Part shown: piece after piece, positions 1 through 10,263 of the stretch | Numbering within the stretch: the first letter of the stretch is position 1 | Layout: each line of letters begins with the position of its first letter | Assembly (NCBI GenBank): GCA_014529385.2 | Contig: CM043962.1 | Span: forward strand, 41,525,098 to 41,587,097 | Direction: 5' to 3' | DNA from: Adiantum capillus-veneris | Taxonomy: Eukaryota > Streptophyta > Polypodiopsida > Polypodiales > Pteridaceae | DNA length: 62,000 nt | Translations under genes and position numbers: made by a program | Notes under the pieces: model-generated | Told to the model about the DNA's origin: nothing | Databases searched by the model: none | What the model saw: the letters and a program-made list of their open reading frames with translations, nothing else

Positions 1-1567
1 TCTCCTAAATGATTTTCTCATATTAAACTGATCATTTAATGTGGGGAAGTGCCAAGGGAGAAAAAGCTAGAATATTGGTTAAGCTAGCAGACCGGCCACA
101 GTAGGGATCCAAAGGAGGGAAAATAGGGATCCAAAGGGGGGGCCATCTGCAAAAGAGCCATGTGCAACAATGGGCTAAAAAGACCCTAAGGTTCAGCCCA
201 TTAAGACTTCCAAAATGCTAAGGTTCCAAAATTCAAAGGTTGTGTCCAAAGGTCAACCCTAGGGAAAATTGGATGCTTTGTGTGTGCCCTAAAAGTCTTT
301 GCACATCCCTACATGGGAGGGGGCGAGTCCCAAAGGTAGGGGATGAGAGAGAAAGCCACACACACACACACAGGCTCCCTTTACACAAAGGGAATGAGGG
401 ACACATGTCAGCTCCCTAGGCCAGATGCCCACAAGGTGTGCCCAATTCCTATTGGAAGACCCTTGAAGTGGACCAATGAGAATTAAGCTAGAGTAAATGT
501 AGTTTAATTAATTTAAAAACATTTAATAAAAGAAACCTATGAGAATTAAGTCTCCTAGAAGACTATTGGGCAGTCTCGCAAAGGGTCCAATGAGCATTCA
601 GAAGCCCCATGGCTTGCCTGATTTCTATTGGCCAGGAGACAAAGGGGTCCAATGAGAGTTTAGTTTAATTATTTAATTACCTAAAGCTCTCACAAAAGGG
701 GAAAGGGGGACACATGTCAGAAGGCTATCACTTATGCTGCTTAATACCTATTGGCTTGACTTGGGGGAGGTCCAATGAGGTAAAAGCCAGACCAAATTAG
801 CAGCTAGGGATCGCCCAAGAGAGAGAGGGGGCTGATTTTTACTGGGCATTGACACACACACACTCACACTTGACCATGTGTGAAGGAAGAATACTCTATC
901 TCCTCCCAAGTTTTAATGGAGAGCTCATCACCTACTCCAAGCTTGTGAGATAGAAGCCTACATCAATACTCTCTTGGCATGTGGATGCAAATCCAACCAA
1001 GAGCCAAGCTTCAATGCATGCTCATCTCCACTACCAAGCTAATTACTAAGCTAAGCTATGCTAATATGAGTGATTATGTGAGGAGATGTACATCTTTCTC
1101 GTAAGATACTCCTTCTTCCTCTCAATCTACTCTCATACCCTGCTAGCTCTCACCATCTTCGAAGGTGTGTGAGGTCTTGGGTCTGAGAACGGGGATAATT
1201 CAAGTTGTGTTTGATTAAGTGTTTTGCTTGGTGTATGAAGCTTCCATCTTCATTGCACTAGCTAGTCTTGAAGGAACACAAAGAATTGTATTGTACAATG
1301 TCTCTCTTGATGGGAGAAACCATAATACAAAGCCTTTTGGAGGGGGGACCGGCTCCATGCAAATCCGGTCCTCAACTGTTGTCAATAGCTTAATTTCTCT
1401 CTCTTTTGAAAGTATTGTCGATGCTATCTAACTAGGTGTTATGCTTTTTGTTGCTCTCTCCACTCAAGCACTCTTGTAATTCTCATTAGGAATCTATTCT
1501 AATGAAATGCCCACTATGTTCATGCTAATTTCCGCTACACATAAGTAATAGGCCATTAAATGTTACA
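1..1567 (+). mobile_element. Family 1 chromovirus LTR, copy 1 (left end cut by window)
   Basis: This is homologous along its whole length to the LTRs at 35318-36910 and 42567-43919 (plus) and 22655-24247 and 30485-32098 (minus). Comparison shows the first about 23 bases lie outside the window. It ends in TGTTACA, the family's LTR end. The base after the end is followed by GGCGCC-containing sequence, not by the tRNA-Met primer site seen at 36912, so this is a 3' LTR of an element lying to the left, or a solo LTR; the left flank needed to decide is missing. It contains a short CA microsatellite (about 358-371) and a CCAAT-box cluster. Its wording matches the minus-strand LTRs more closely than the plus-strand element, so it belongs to the same subfamily as the former. 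Confidence 0.88.
442..776 (+). promoter_or_regulatory. Paired ATTGG/CCAAT boxes in LTR U3
   Basis: Nine CCAAT pentamers (either strand) lie in 335 bp: CCAAT at 442, 473, 587, 649, 772 and ATTGG at 451, 565, 627, 750. Each ATTGG is followed by a CCAAT exactly 22 bp further on (451/473, 565/587, 627/649, 750/772), in a module of the form CTATTGG-N17-CCAATGAG. The modules recur in the other LTR copies at offsets of 21-22. CCAAT boxes bind NF-Y in plants; that these do so here is inference. The position, upstream in the LTR, suits a U3 enhancer. Confidence 0.6.
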
Positions 1568-4390
1568 GTTGGCGCCAGTGTCAGTCCTAGAGACTCATAT
1601 TCTCCACATGTGGAATATGTCTCAAACAAGGATATCAAGAAAAGAGACATCCATCAAGTATGAGCTGGTACTTGTGTGTGGAGGTAACTACAAACACTCT
1701 GCGACAAGAGTGAGAGGGACCCTCATTATCATGCTCCACACGGGCTAAACTGAAATCCTTGAGTTCCTAGACCATGTTGTATCCCATGTGACAACATGTG
1801 CCAAATAGAACCCTACAACTAGGTTCGTAACAGCATAAGGTATAGTGGACGCTACGGTCCAAAATACTCTGTTGCAACATGCCCTTTTCATGGCTTTGAA
1901 ACATTCAAGCGTATTTATACGACTTGCACTGGAAATCGTGGGTGTTGCCTGCGTAATCCAACCCCTTTGGTTAACAGCTACGTAGTCAAACCCCTTGGTA
2001 AGACCCTGTGTAGCAACTGCTCAAGTAGCAGGTAACGGTTATCAACCTAGTCAACCATATACATAATGATTGGAATCAACCAAAAAAAATTGAATTGCTC
2101 CACTACCGCGTGGTAGATTGCAGAATTCTTTCCTTGAAAGGCTAACTGGAAGAGATCAAACAATGATCCTCAAGGCAGATCAACTGTGATCCTTAATGCC
2201 TATGGGGTGATTTAACAGTCACCCGCCTGGTTGTACCCCAAACAATATGTCCATAGACACTCCGTGGTGCTATAGAGAGAGCAAGGAATCCACACAAGTG
2301 AACTGCCTAGATCTTACGGACAGCCCTGCTGTCGGAACTGATTGCTGCATATATATCAGCGGCCGTGAGTTGAACATTATCAAAAACTCAACTTGAGTGT
2401 CGCACTGAAAACATGTAGTGCAAAAATGACACCCTAAATATCCATAATGACAAGACTCTTGCTTGTCCGTTAACGTCGATGTGCACTTCCTTGGGTAGAG
2501 CTGTTCAATCTTGAGAACAATCACCGAAAGAATGCCAATAGTTGGGTCTTACCCTTGGCCTAACAATGGCTCTTAGCCTGTGTGGCTCATAGCCCTTATG
2601 CAAATTAGTGTTCAATGGACAGACCGATGAAGACTAATTTGAGTAGCATCTTAACCACATGCTAGCTGAGAGTTAGAGCACCTTGGCTCAGGCTGACTCA
2701 CGAGCAAAACATGTATCAAAAGCTTCTTAGAAGATTTTCTTTCCCTTAAAGAAAGAGAGAACGAGAGAAGAAGAGCATGCTGGGCTGAGGAACTTTCCTT
2801 AATTTTTTAGAGTGTGTGCCCAAGCTATGTGCTCTGACGCATCTTATGCCTAACGTGCAGCGTAGCCTATAAGCATGCAACAAGTTTCTGCTATGAGTCT
2901 CTCATCGAGAGAGGTAACAGAAAAACACAAACAAGTCACAGACTGACCCACCTATCGTGTATGTGGTTGTGACGACACCAGTGTGACTTAATGATAGCAC
3001 TTTGCCTGTGAATTAAGTCCAAGTTTTAGGTTCTTTTAAGGGTTGTTGGGTTTGATAGCAACCCAAAAACCATCCAGAACGTATCTTGTCCTTGACAAAG
3101 GATCTGGTGTTATAGCGGAAGCATGTTTCCTGAGGTGGTAGAATTGATTCTACCTAGCTAGCATGCCGTGAATACATAATCTTAGGCCCCTGGCCAAAGT
3201 GATGGCCTCAAACGTAAGAGCCCAAACCAGAAGTGCCTTGCACAACGTGTATTGGTAGTGGGACATCATACCGCGATATCACCACACCTAAAATGGGAGC
3301 AAACTGCTGGTCATACCAGTTCCCCAAACTTGCGTGCCAATACCCTTGATGCCAAAGCAATGGACATTAGCATGGCACGCAGGAGAAGCCTTGCTTCATG
3401 TCGAATTATCAAAGCACTGTGCTTTACGCGACAAACAACATGTTCCAAAGTAAACATGAAAACATGCAAAACAAACAAAGTTAAAATTTGGCTAACCTGG
3501 TTATCCTGTTGTAACCGGTTTTCTTGAACGCGTGATGGAGAAACACGTTCCCATCAGGCTTGTAGCCGATTCTGCTGTGCGAGAGAGAGATGGCGTGTGT
3601 ATCATATACACCTTTTGTGCATAGAATTGAATAACAATGCAAGGGAATTGGTAAATCCTTCCCTAGTTTGTATGCTCGTAGCATATGCCAAATGTGGGGA
3701 GTCTCAATGCAAGATGCATAAATTGAAGCCGTGCTTCACATATTTACTTATGAAATTCTTGAGAGCTCATAGCTACTGGATATTCATGCCGACAGATGTA
3801 TGTCATATCAAAACAAAGTCGACCTTGTCGAGCATTCACAAACCATAGACCTTGTCTACTTGTAAATCTCATTAAGTACTCCTGTCGACGAATCTTACTT
3901 ACCGCCGATTTCAAAAAACGGGGGCAATTAGTCGGCCATGCTGACCATGTGTGCCGCTGTCGGCTTCCCTACTCATGCTGGGTTCTAGGAATGATAGTCC
4001 TGATCATTCATTCCATTGCATACGAGAGTTATCAAGCACTTGCTCAATAACTACTCTACTTCATGCTGTCAAGGGCCTTGCCCAATTTGCACCCAATGTG
4101 GAATCATGCGATAATTTCCATGCTCTTACCTCCTAGGTTTGATGGCCATGGTTCGTGATAATCACCACATGGTGCGGTTGAACAATGTATACGTATGGAA
4201 GCCTTGCTTTGCCGCACCCCTAAACTCAGAGGTAAAGAAAGAAAGGCTCTTGCCAGACATTCCTGAAATCGGCCATGCCGATCATCAATCCGGCCATGCA
4301 AAACAGTGGTGCATCCATGATGCAAAACAACTGTCTACGCATGAGTTGAAGTAGGCACCGGCCTTGCCGTTACATCAAAGATGAAGCTTG
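1568..4390. other. No gene recognised
   Basis: No reading frame above about 90 codons and no recognisable motif on either strand. A short dyad (CTACCGCGTGGTAG) lies near 2104. Text between 3880 and 4380 repeats short phrases built on CGGCCATGC. It may be old transposon sequence. No RNA gene seen. Confidence 0.4.
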
Positions 4391-5430
4391 GAAATTCGAT
4401 CTATATAAGTCTGCAAAAGAACCTCACATAGAGGTTAAGAAAATCCTTGGAATGATGAAAAAAACCAACCTGATGAGCATGGCGTTCGTCCGTGTACGCG
4501 GCAAGCATATCTTCCTATTTTGATTCCCTTGCGAGAAACACCTTGAATGCCGCATACGCTTCTCTTGGAAAACCTCTTTAGTAACCGACGAAACCCTGAA
4601 ATTGGGGTATCTCCATGAGCAGAATATCGGAATTTGCATGGCTCCTTGAGCAGTCTGTGTCCATGGTCGGGAGATTTGTCTAAGTAGCATAGGCTTTCGA
4701 GCTCTTTCATGGTCGAAAACCTCTTTGTTCCTCCCGTGGCGCCCCCTTGAGGCAAGACCACCATGCTCCCTTGATGAGTGCAGCTATGCGTCGAATGTCG
4801 GGGACGCAGGCAAAATCCGAGCCAAGAGATTTTGAACCACCAAAGTGGGGTTTTCAGAAAATACCAAATTCTGAAAATATTACCAACAATGGCAAGTGCT
4901 GCTCGGATTGAGGATGAGAGCAGTAGAAAAACGGTGTTTCCCGACCAAAATAAGGGGGAAACAATCTCTTGTAAGGGCCGAATACGTGTGGGTGGCCACC
5001 TTAGGCTTCCCTTAAAAAAAAAAAAATGAATTCTGTGTGTCGCAGTACTGTCGGCCGACCTGCGCGAGCAAGGTGATGCTTGCAACTCACCATGGCGCAC
5101 AATTTGGAGGCCGGCGTAGTGACGTAAAAGCACTGGCATGGCAGGGCACTCCCAATGAGCCACACATCCCTCGATTTGATGCAGTTCGAAATCCTGAGCT
5201 TCCCCGACTTGGGGTCCCTGCACACGCCGACTTCGGCCTTCTTCCCCGACTAAATCCTGCACGTCCTCGACCTTGTTCTTCTTTGCATGCCTTCACGGAA
5301 GAGACTTCATGCAGCCCTCCGTGCCTTCTTCCCTCCTTCAAGCGAGAGATAGAGAGATCGGGAGAGAGAAAGAGAGAGAGGAAGGATCGCCGTGCATACC
5401 TCCGCCATAGCTCCCCTGCTTCTCCCCTGA
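4391..5430 (-). other. Presumed leader/internal region of a minus-strand LTR element
   Basis: This lies directly downstream (minus sense) of the primer site at 5431-5442. A minus frame is open from 5262 to 4435 (275 codons), but it crosses a 13-base T run (AAAA... on plus near 5015) giving a run of Phe, shows no known domain and overlaps other open frames, so I do not call it a gene. A CT-rich run lies at about 5340-5385. A TATA-like CTATATAAG is at about 4400 on the plus strand. Confidence 0.3.
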
Positions 5431-6000
5431 GCTCTGATACCAATGTGAGACCAGAGGGTAGACAAACATGCGAATAACCTCCCAACCATCCTATATATAG
5501 GCTCCTGGCCCTCTTCCATATATAGAACCCTTTACTGCATGTGTGTCCGGCACATTGCCCGGGCCGTGCCCGTCTAGTCCTACCCTTGGCATGACAGGTA
5601 CAATAGAACAACATCAAAATATGCTAAAGTCAACCACAACTCTCAAGAGGATACTAAAAAAAGACGGATCTCTAGGAAGCTTGGGGACTGCCCAACACTC
5701 CCTATCGCTTAGTGTTGATCGTGGTGTAACCAACGATGGAGACCATGGTGATGTGATTACAGGTCATGCAGTTGAGTCAATACTGGGTGAATAGGAAGCT
5801 TGGGGATTGCCCAACACTCCCCATCACTTGGTGTTGACCTTGGGGTTAAAATCATTACATGTGACAGTGGAGTTAGCATTGAGCAAATAGAAGGCTTGGT
5901 GACTGCCCAACGCTCCCCATCACTTGGTGTTGACCTTGGAAAATTGGCGTCAGCCCAGTAAACTTCCACGGATGTCACACTGTTTAATTCCATATCTATC
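5431..6000 (-). mobile_element. Primer-binding site and probable 5' LTR, minus strand
   Basis: Plus-strand GCTCTGATACCA at 5431-5442 is the reverse complement of TGGTATCAGAGC, the standard plant initiator-tRNA-Met primer site. One base further on, at 5444, TGTGAGACC gives an LTR ending in CA on the minus strand. A TATA-like CTATATATAGG lies at about 5490, as expected inside an LTR. Three repeats of about 100-120 bp (5673-5990) fall where U3 would be. The outer LTR limit is not determinable, and I found no matching second LTR to the left, so the element is probably truncated. Confidence 0.5.
5673..5990. repeat. Three imperfect tandem repeats (119 and 96 bp spacing)
   Basis: Units start at 5673, 5792 and 5888. 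Each opens with TAGGAAGCTTGG-like sequence, followed by ACTGCCCAACACTCCC and a TTGGTGTTGACC core. Spacing differs between units (119 then 96), so they are partly shortened copies. They lie in the presumed U3 of the minus-strand LTR above. Confidence 0.7.
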
Positions 6001-6396
6001 AGCAAATAATCCCTTGAGTACTTTATTTATATTTCCCATGCTAATAAGTACTCCAATAATGCGCGTATCCCAAAGGCACTTTTTTTCCACTGGATTTTTT
6101 CCCTTTGGTCATCCAGGTATTATACCCTAATTTAGAACCTCATCATTCTGCTTCCCTTGTGCATACTTTTCATAAATAAATAGTAGCCTCATCATTATGC
6201 TATTACAACCGACAGATGCAACATCATCTCTCACATCAAAATTATTCGGAGCAATCAAGATGCTGCAAAAAAATTGAACCTCATCAACAAATTCAATTGA
6301 CAAATGAAGACGATCAGCCCATTAATAAACCAATCAAAACCTTCCACAACCTCCACAGACACTTTTCAATAGTGCCCAAGGACGGGAACTATAATC

Positions 6397-7271
6397 GAAA
6401 GGGGGGAATGTTAACTGAGTCAACGTCAGTTAACAAAAGCTGCTAAAGGCCCAAGCCTTACGGATGCACATCGAGGATGAATACAAAGAAGCAGTAAAGG
6501 TTGGAGTTATATAATTTTCACGTTTTCCCAAAATGGTCACGTATTGTAAATTCCCAATTTATTTTAAGCCATTGTAGTATTTTAGTGTGTTACGGGATCA
6601 ATGGGAGTTCCAAGCTGTAGGAACAGGTCAGTTAGTGTGCCTAGGTTGCAAATTCAGTAAGTGGTGGAGCCCTGAAGGCCTTGGACAACCGGACATTGCA
6701 TATTTTTACCCTAGGTATATAAGGCAGTGTGTGAAAGAAATTAGGGTTCTCAATCTCATTTGTTAAGAGCACTCTTTGGTGAGAGCTCTTGAGGTGTGTG
6801 GCTATGGAGTCCTTGAGCTTCTCCTTGCTCATGTGACTTGGGTAACACTAATCAATGCTTAATTCTCTTTCACTATGCCTCTCTCATGCTTCTCATGATT
6901 GCTAATGATGCTTTGATTAGCTAGATCGTAACTAATTAGTGGTTAATCCCTCTCTAATCTTGTGTGATTTCCCTCTTTGTGCTTGTGATTAGTGTGTTGC
7001 ATGATAGGATTAGTGTTGTGGGTGTCTTGCAATCGTTAGTGTGTGTGATTGGGTTGATCGGAGGTGAAGTGAAGTGGATGTGGAGATTGCCCATCATTGT
7101 GGATTAGCTCCTCCATAGGCTGAGACTCTCACCTCATAGAGTCACCATTCGTGTTGCCATGACTAGCTCACTAATTGTGTGAGTGTTTCCATGCCCTAGC
7201 CGGGTAGCTCATCCCTCTAGATTGATAATTTTGTTGGTCATTTGAGCTATGCAACGATGGAACCCCCAACA
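6397..7271 (+). mobile_element. Polypurine tract plus LTR (TGTTAAC...CCAACA)
   Basis: A purine run (GAAAGGGGGGAA, 6397-6408) directly precedes TGTTAACTGAG at 6409, the classic junction of internal region and 3' LTR. A TATA-like GTATATAAGG lies near 6714. The sequence ends in CCCCCAACA at 7271, giving TGTT/AACA ends and an 863-bp LTR. The helicase fragment begins at the next base. No matching 5' LTR was found to the left, and the element's coding part is not recognisable in 6000-6396. Confidence 0.6.
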
Positions 7272-7600
7272 ATTTAGCCAGACAATTACAAAATCCTTAC
7301 AAAGTTGTCATTGGCTCACAAGATGTGAAAGCCAATCATCAATTCTATAGATTGTAGAAGTTGTTTCTAAGAATGAGAAATATTCAAAATTGAGAGATTT
7401 ACTGGAGCAAGTGATGGATGGAGCTTTATCTATCCATAATGATAAGAGTCAAGCTGAACGAGATTGGGTTCTTTTTGAATTTAGATTTGGCAATAGCCCT
7501 ATAATGACAAAAACAAATGTTGCATCTCATGGTTTGGATGTGAAGGATATAAAGTTCATCATCAATTATGATTTTCATGGATCATTGTTCTTGTTGTGGT
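7272..7600 (+). pseudogene. DEAD-box RNA helicase fragment (DBP2/p68-like C-terminal domain)
   Basis: Two frames together encode a recognisable part of a plant DEAD-box ATP-dependent RNA helicase: first LARQLQNPYKVVIGSQDVK, then, after a frameshift near 7345, [33 protein letters not shown] and [15 protein letters not shown]. These belong to helicase domain 2. The stretch that normally carries motif IV (about 25 residues) is missing between VMDG and ALSIH, as if one exon were deleted or skipped. Motif V reads TNVASHGLD where the family has TDVAARGLD, and motif VI is absent. It starts at the exact base after an LTR end and is followed within 100 bp by another element's polypurine tract. It is not functional; it may be a captured or retro-copied fragment. 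No introns are visible within it. Confidence 0.85.
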
Positions 7601-7698
7601 TTGACAAAGTACAAGCAGTGGAGCACAAACAAAACCAAGAACAACAACAAAGACCACACCGACATTGACAACCAGGTCATGTCAGGGACGGCATGAAT

Positions 7699-8117
7699 TT
7701 GGAGGGAGGAATGTTGGCCCATGGGTTAACAGTACGTCATAACTCAACAAAGCCTTATTTTTTGAGAGTTATGAAATTCTGTAGATTATGGTTATAAACA
7801 TCATTTGTAATGAGTAGCTATTCTAGTTGTAGAAGCCAAGGTGCAATGGTGCTTCTAGATTGTAAATACAAAGCCATTTTACCCCTTGAACTCTATTTTA
7901 GGTTTAACCTATGGTAACCTTAGTATATAAGGTACCTAGGTCATTTTGTAAAGATAGCTTTTATTATAATCAAGTTTTAAGCTATCATCGACTGTGTGTG
8001 AGAGAGAAAGAGAGAGCGTGAGATTCATCCTGATGCCACTCCCTGCTCGCTCATCGTATTGGAGATCCGACTGCACCATCACGATAGGCTTGGAGAGAGC
8101 TACGCGACAATGCTAAA
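7699..8117 (+). mobile_element. Polypurine tract and 3' LTR of a second element (right end uncertain)
   Basis: TTGGAGGGAGGAA at 7699-7711 is followed by TGTTGGCCCATGGG at 7712, the signature of a polypurine tract and LTR start. A TATA-like GTATATAAGG occurs at about 7926. The LTR differs from the one at 6409. The right end is not clear; CTAAACA near 8117 is one candidate. Confidence 0.5.
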
Positions 8118-9285
8118 CATTCCATGTGAGACAAAGCCATGCATGCTCATGCATCTACAAGCTATTTGCGGCCGTAAGTATATCACATGATGTCTGTTTT
8201 CTACGTGCAAGTAGTCATTAGAATCGTGGCGACATAAGCTATGCATAGGTACTCATAGATTTCAGTTTTGAGAAGTTCCAAAATTCTACTCTGTCTTCAT
8301 ACGCATTTTTTGGGTCTAGAGTGAGGTTTTTGAGTGTAGAGGCTTTGGGACAGGTGTATCCTAGTGAGGGGATGGTGATCCTTAAGTTTTTTATGATTCT
8401 GGTATGGTTTGGTGAGTTTCCTTCCGTTTGTGTTATGTGGGTTGGGTGGTGTATTTGAGAGCAGTGAGATTCTTGATTGTGGTTTAGTTGGCCTTCTAGA
8501 GTGTTGTATGTGTGGGATGGTCTCAGCCTGACAAGCTAAAGAGATTGCCTCTGTGCGCCTATTGTATCACCTGTGTCCTTGAATGACATTATGTTGATCT
8601 AGGTAGAGGTGCATACACATTATAGGTTGTGTGATTTGATCCCACAACAAACCCTCTTCCTTTTATTTGGAGCCTTCTTCTTTGGTGGCCAATAAAGGAT
8701 TCTTGGTGGTGCATTGACTGGAGCACTAGAATCAGCCCTCTCTTTTTGAATCAACATGTAAATGACTTCTTTGTAAGGTCTCTGACCCCGATCAAAAGAG
8801 AGCACCCTTGTACCATGAATTGAATATAATGGAATAAGTTACTATTTTTAGCAGTTTTCCAAATTTTGTCAGTGCCATGATGTTTAGAATGTTTAAAGCT
8901 TCGAAATGTGAACTAAAATAATTTTTGTAAAAAATTTCCAAAAATAGTAAGTTTTTGGTCACCCGACCCATCCAATTTTGACCGTCTCGGAAAGCTGCAC
9001 CCGTATCCCGAATTTGAAAAAAATGCATTTTCGAACCTCGAGTGCTGCTAAATATGGCAGGTACTCGGGCCAGTAGGTCTTAGTTAGAGCTCCGTATAGC
9101 AATTTATGGCATCAAAATCCGACTCGTATGACCCGTTTTAGCCTAAAATCAATTTTTCCAAAAATTGAGCGGGGAGGCACCGGAGCCCGGGGCTGTGTGG
9201 GAACAGGTCCCAGGCCACTCCAGATCAGCTTTAGCAGCTAGGGGGCGCCTTTTGTCTTTGTGGGAGTCCTGGGAAAGCTGCCAAG
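8118..9285. other. No gene recognised; possible decayed LTR
   Basis: No coding sequence supported. The stretch 9180-9250 ends in an AGCAGCT...GGCGCC arrangement that loosely resembles 46810-46875, upstream of the TATA box of the 3.9-kb element, so it may be old LTR sequence. This is weak. Confidence 0.3.
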
Positions 9286-9679
9286 TGTTGAACCTACACT
9301 AGATCAGTACTTGTACTTATGTTTAATCAATCAACTCTAAGTCAGTCGGATCTTAGTGAGTCGAAATTTGATAAGTCGGATTTTGGTCAATCGGATGTAA
9401 CAGTTATAACTGTCAGAAGTTCCTATTTAAAGGTCATGCTGGTTCACGCGAGAATGTAATTTTTGGGGTTGAAATGGAAGTTATCTGTGGACCAAGATGA
9501 ATCAACTGTGTAGTCTCTTGCTCTATGCTTCATGCTTGTTCTGCAATCTGCTGTGTCGGAAGTTGGTGAATAATGAAATGCTGATGAGTTGAATGTATTT
9601 GCCTTTGTTTTACTCCATCTTTAGTGTGTGTGACACGTTGTCAACACTTTAGTTATGTTTGTGTTGAAGAACCCCAACA
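9286..9679 (+). mobile_element. 5' LTR (394 bp) with adjoining primer site
   Basis: Starts TGTTGAACC and ends CCCCAACA, giving TGTTG/CAACA ends. A TATA-like CCTATTTAAAGG lies near 9421. Directly after the end comes TTTGGCGATCCTGCTG (about 9681-9697), the position of a primer site; it is not the usual tRNA-Met type. A gag reading frame opens at 9721. No 3' LTR was found, so the element is truncated after about 10242. Confidence 0.65.
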
Positions 9680-9720
9680 CTTTGGCGATCCTGCTGTTGT
9701 GAATTTGTGGAGAATCATGT

Positions 9721-10242
9721 ATGTCACAACAAGAGAGGAGAGTAGGCAGAGTTTATTATATGAGGGCATAGGCGCGAGCAGGAAACCTTGATATTGATCC
9801 TTTTCATTATGATGATGCCTCTGATGGAGAGGAGGAGTTCGGTGACAGTGAACAGGAGTTATTGAACCAAGGGTCTGAGGGTTCTGTGAGAGCATATGGG
9901 AGGCACGTGAGGCAATTTGTTGGAGCACTTGCCTTGACAGGAAGACCTGCAGGGACAAGAAGAAGGCTTCAGTTTGACCCACTACAGGGGGCTACCAGGC
10001 AAAGACCTAGGAGACCACCCAGAAATCCTCCCATGGCCCATCCAAACCCTACAGTGAAAGCAGCCAAATTTAGAGGAAAGTTGAAAGAAGATGCAGACTG
10101 TCATGCTGCCCAATTTGAAACAAAGTGGCAGGCTAGTGGTTATCAAGCCTTGCATAATGACCAAACAAAGATGGAGCAATTTGCAGCTACATTAGAAGTC
10201 GGAGCCTCTCACAATGTATCCCAGTCAGCTTTGCACCCTTAG
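9721..10242 (+). pseudogene. Ty3/gypsy gag, N-terminal part
   Basis: A frame from ATG 9721 to a stop at 10242 is interrupted by one in-frame TAG (9769-9771). After an acidic N-terminal part and an Arg/Pro-rich linker, it shows a gag-domain start: KAAKFRGKLKEDADCHAAQF, then WQASGYQAL and KMEQFAATLE. The P-x-F-x-G-x-x-x-ED type opening and the following FAATL are typical of retrotransposon gag (capsid). It sits 42 bp after the LTR end, as expected. The rest of gag and all of pol are missing; the sequence to the right is coding on the opposite strand and of different origin. Confidence 0.7.
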
Positions 10243-10263
10243 TTGACTGTCAATACATATGTA

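Noticed and set aside
1219-1431. A 70-codon frame conserved in three LTR copies
   Set aside because: It lies in LTR sequence that is conserved as DNA; in the plus-strand element's LTRs the frame is broken, so there is no sign of selection on a protein.
4435-5262. A 275-codon minus frame
   Set aside because: It crosses a long homopolymer run, shows no domain and shares the stretch with other open frames. Kept only as an unassigned leader region.
6409-8117. Reading the helicase fragment as cargo between the two LTRs of one element
   Set aside because: The LTR at 6409 and the one at 7712 are different sequences, so they cannot be the pair of a single insertion.
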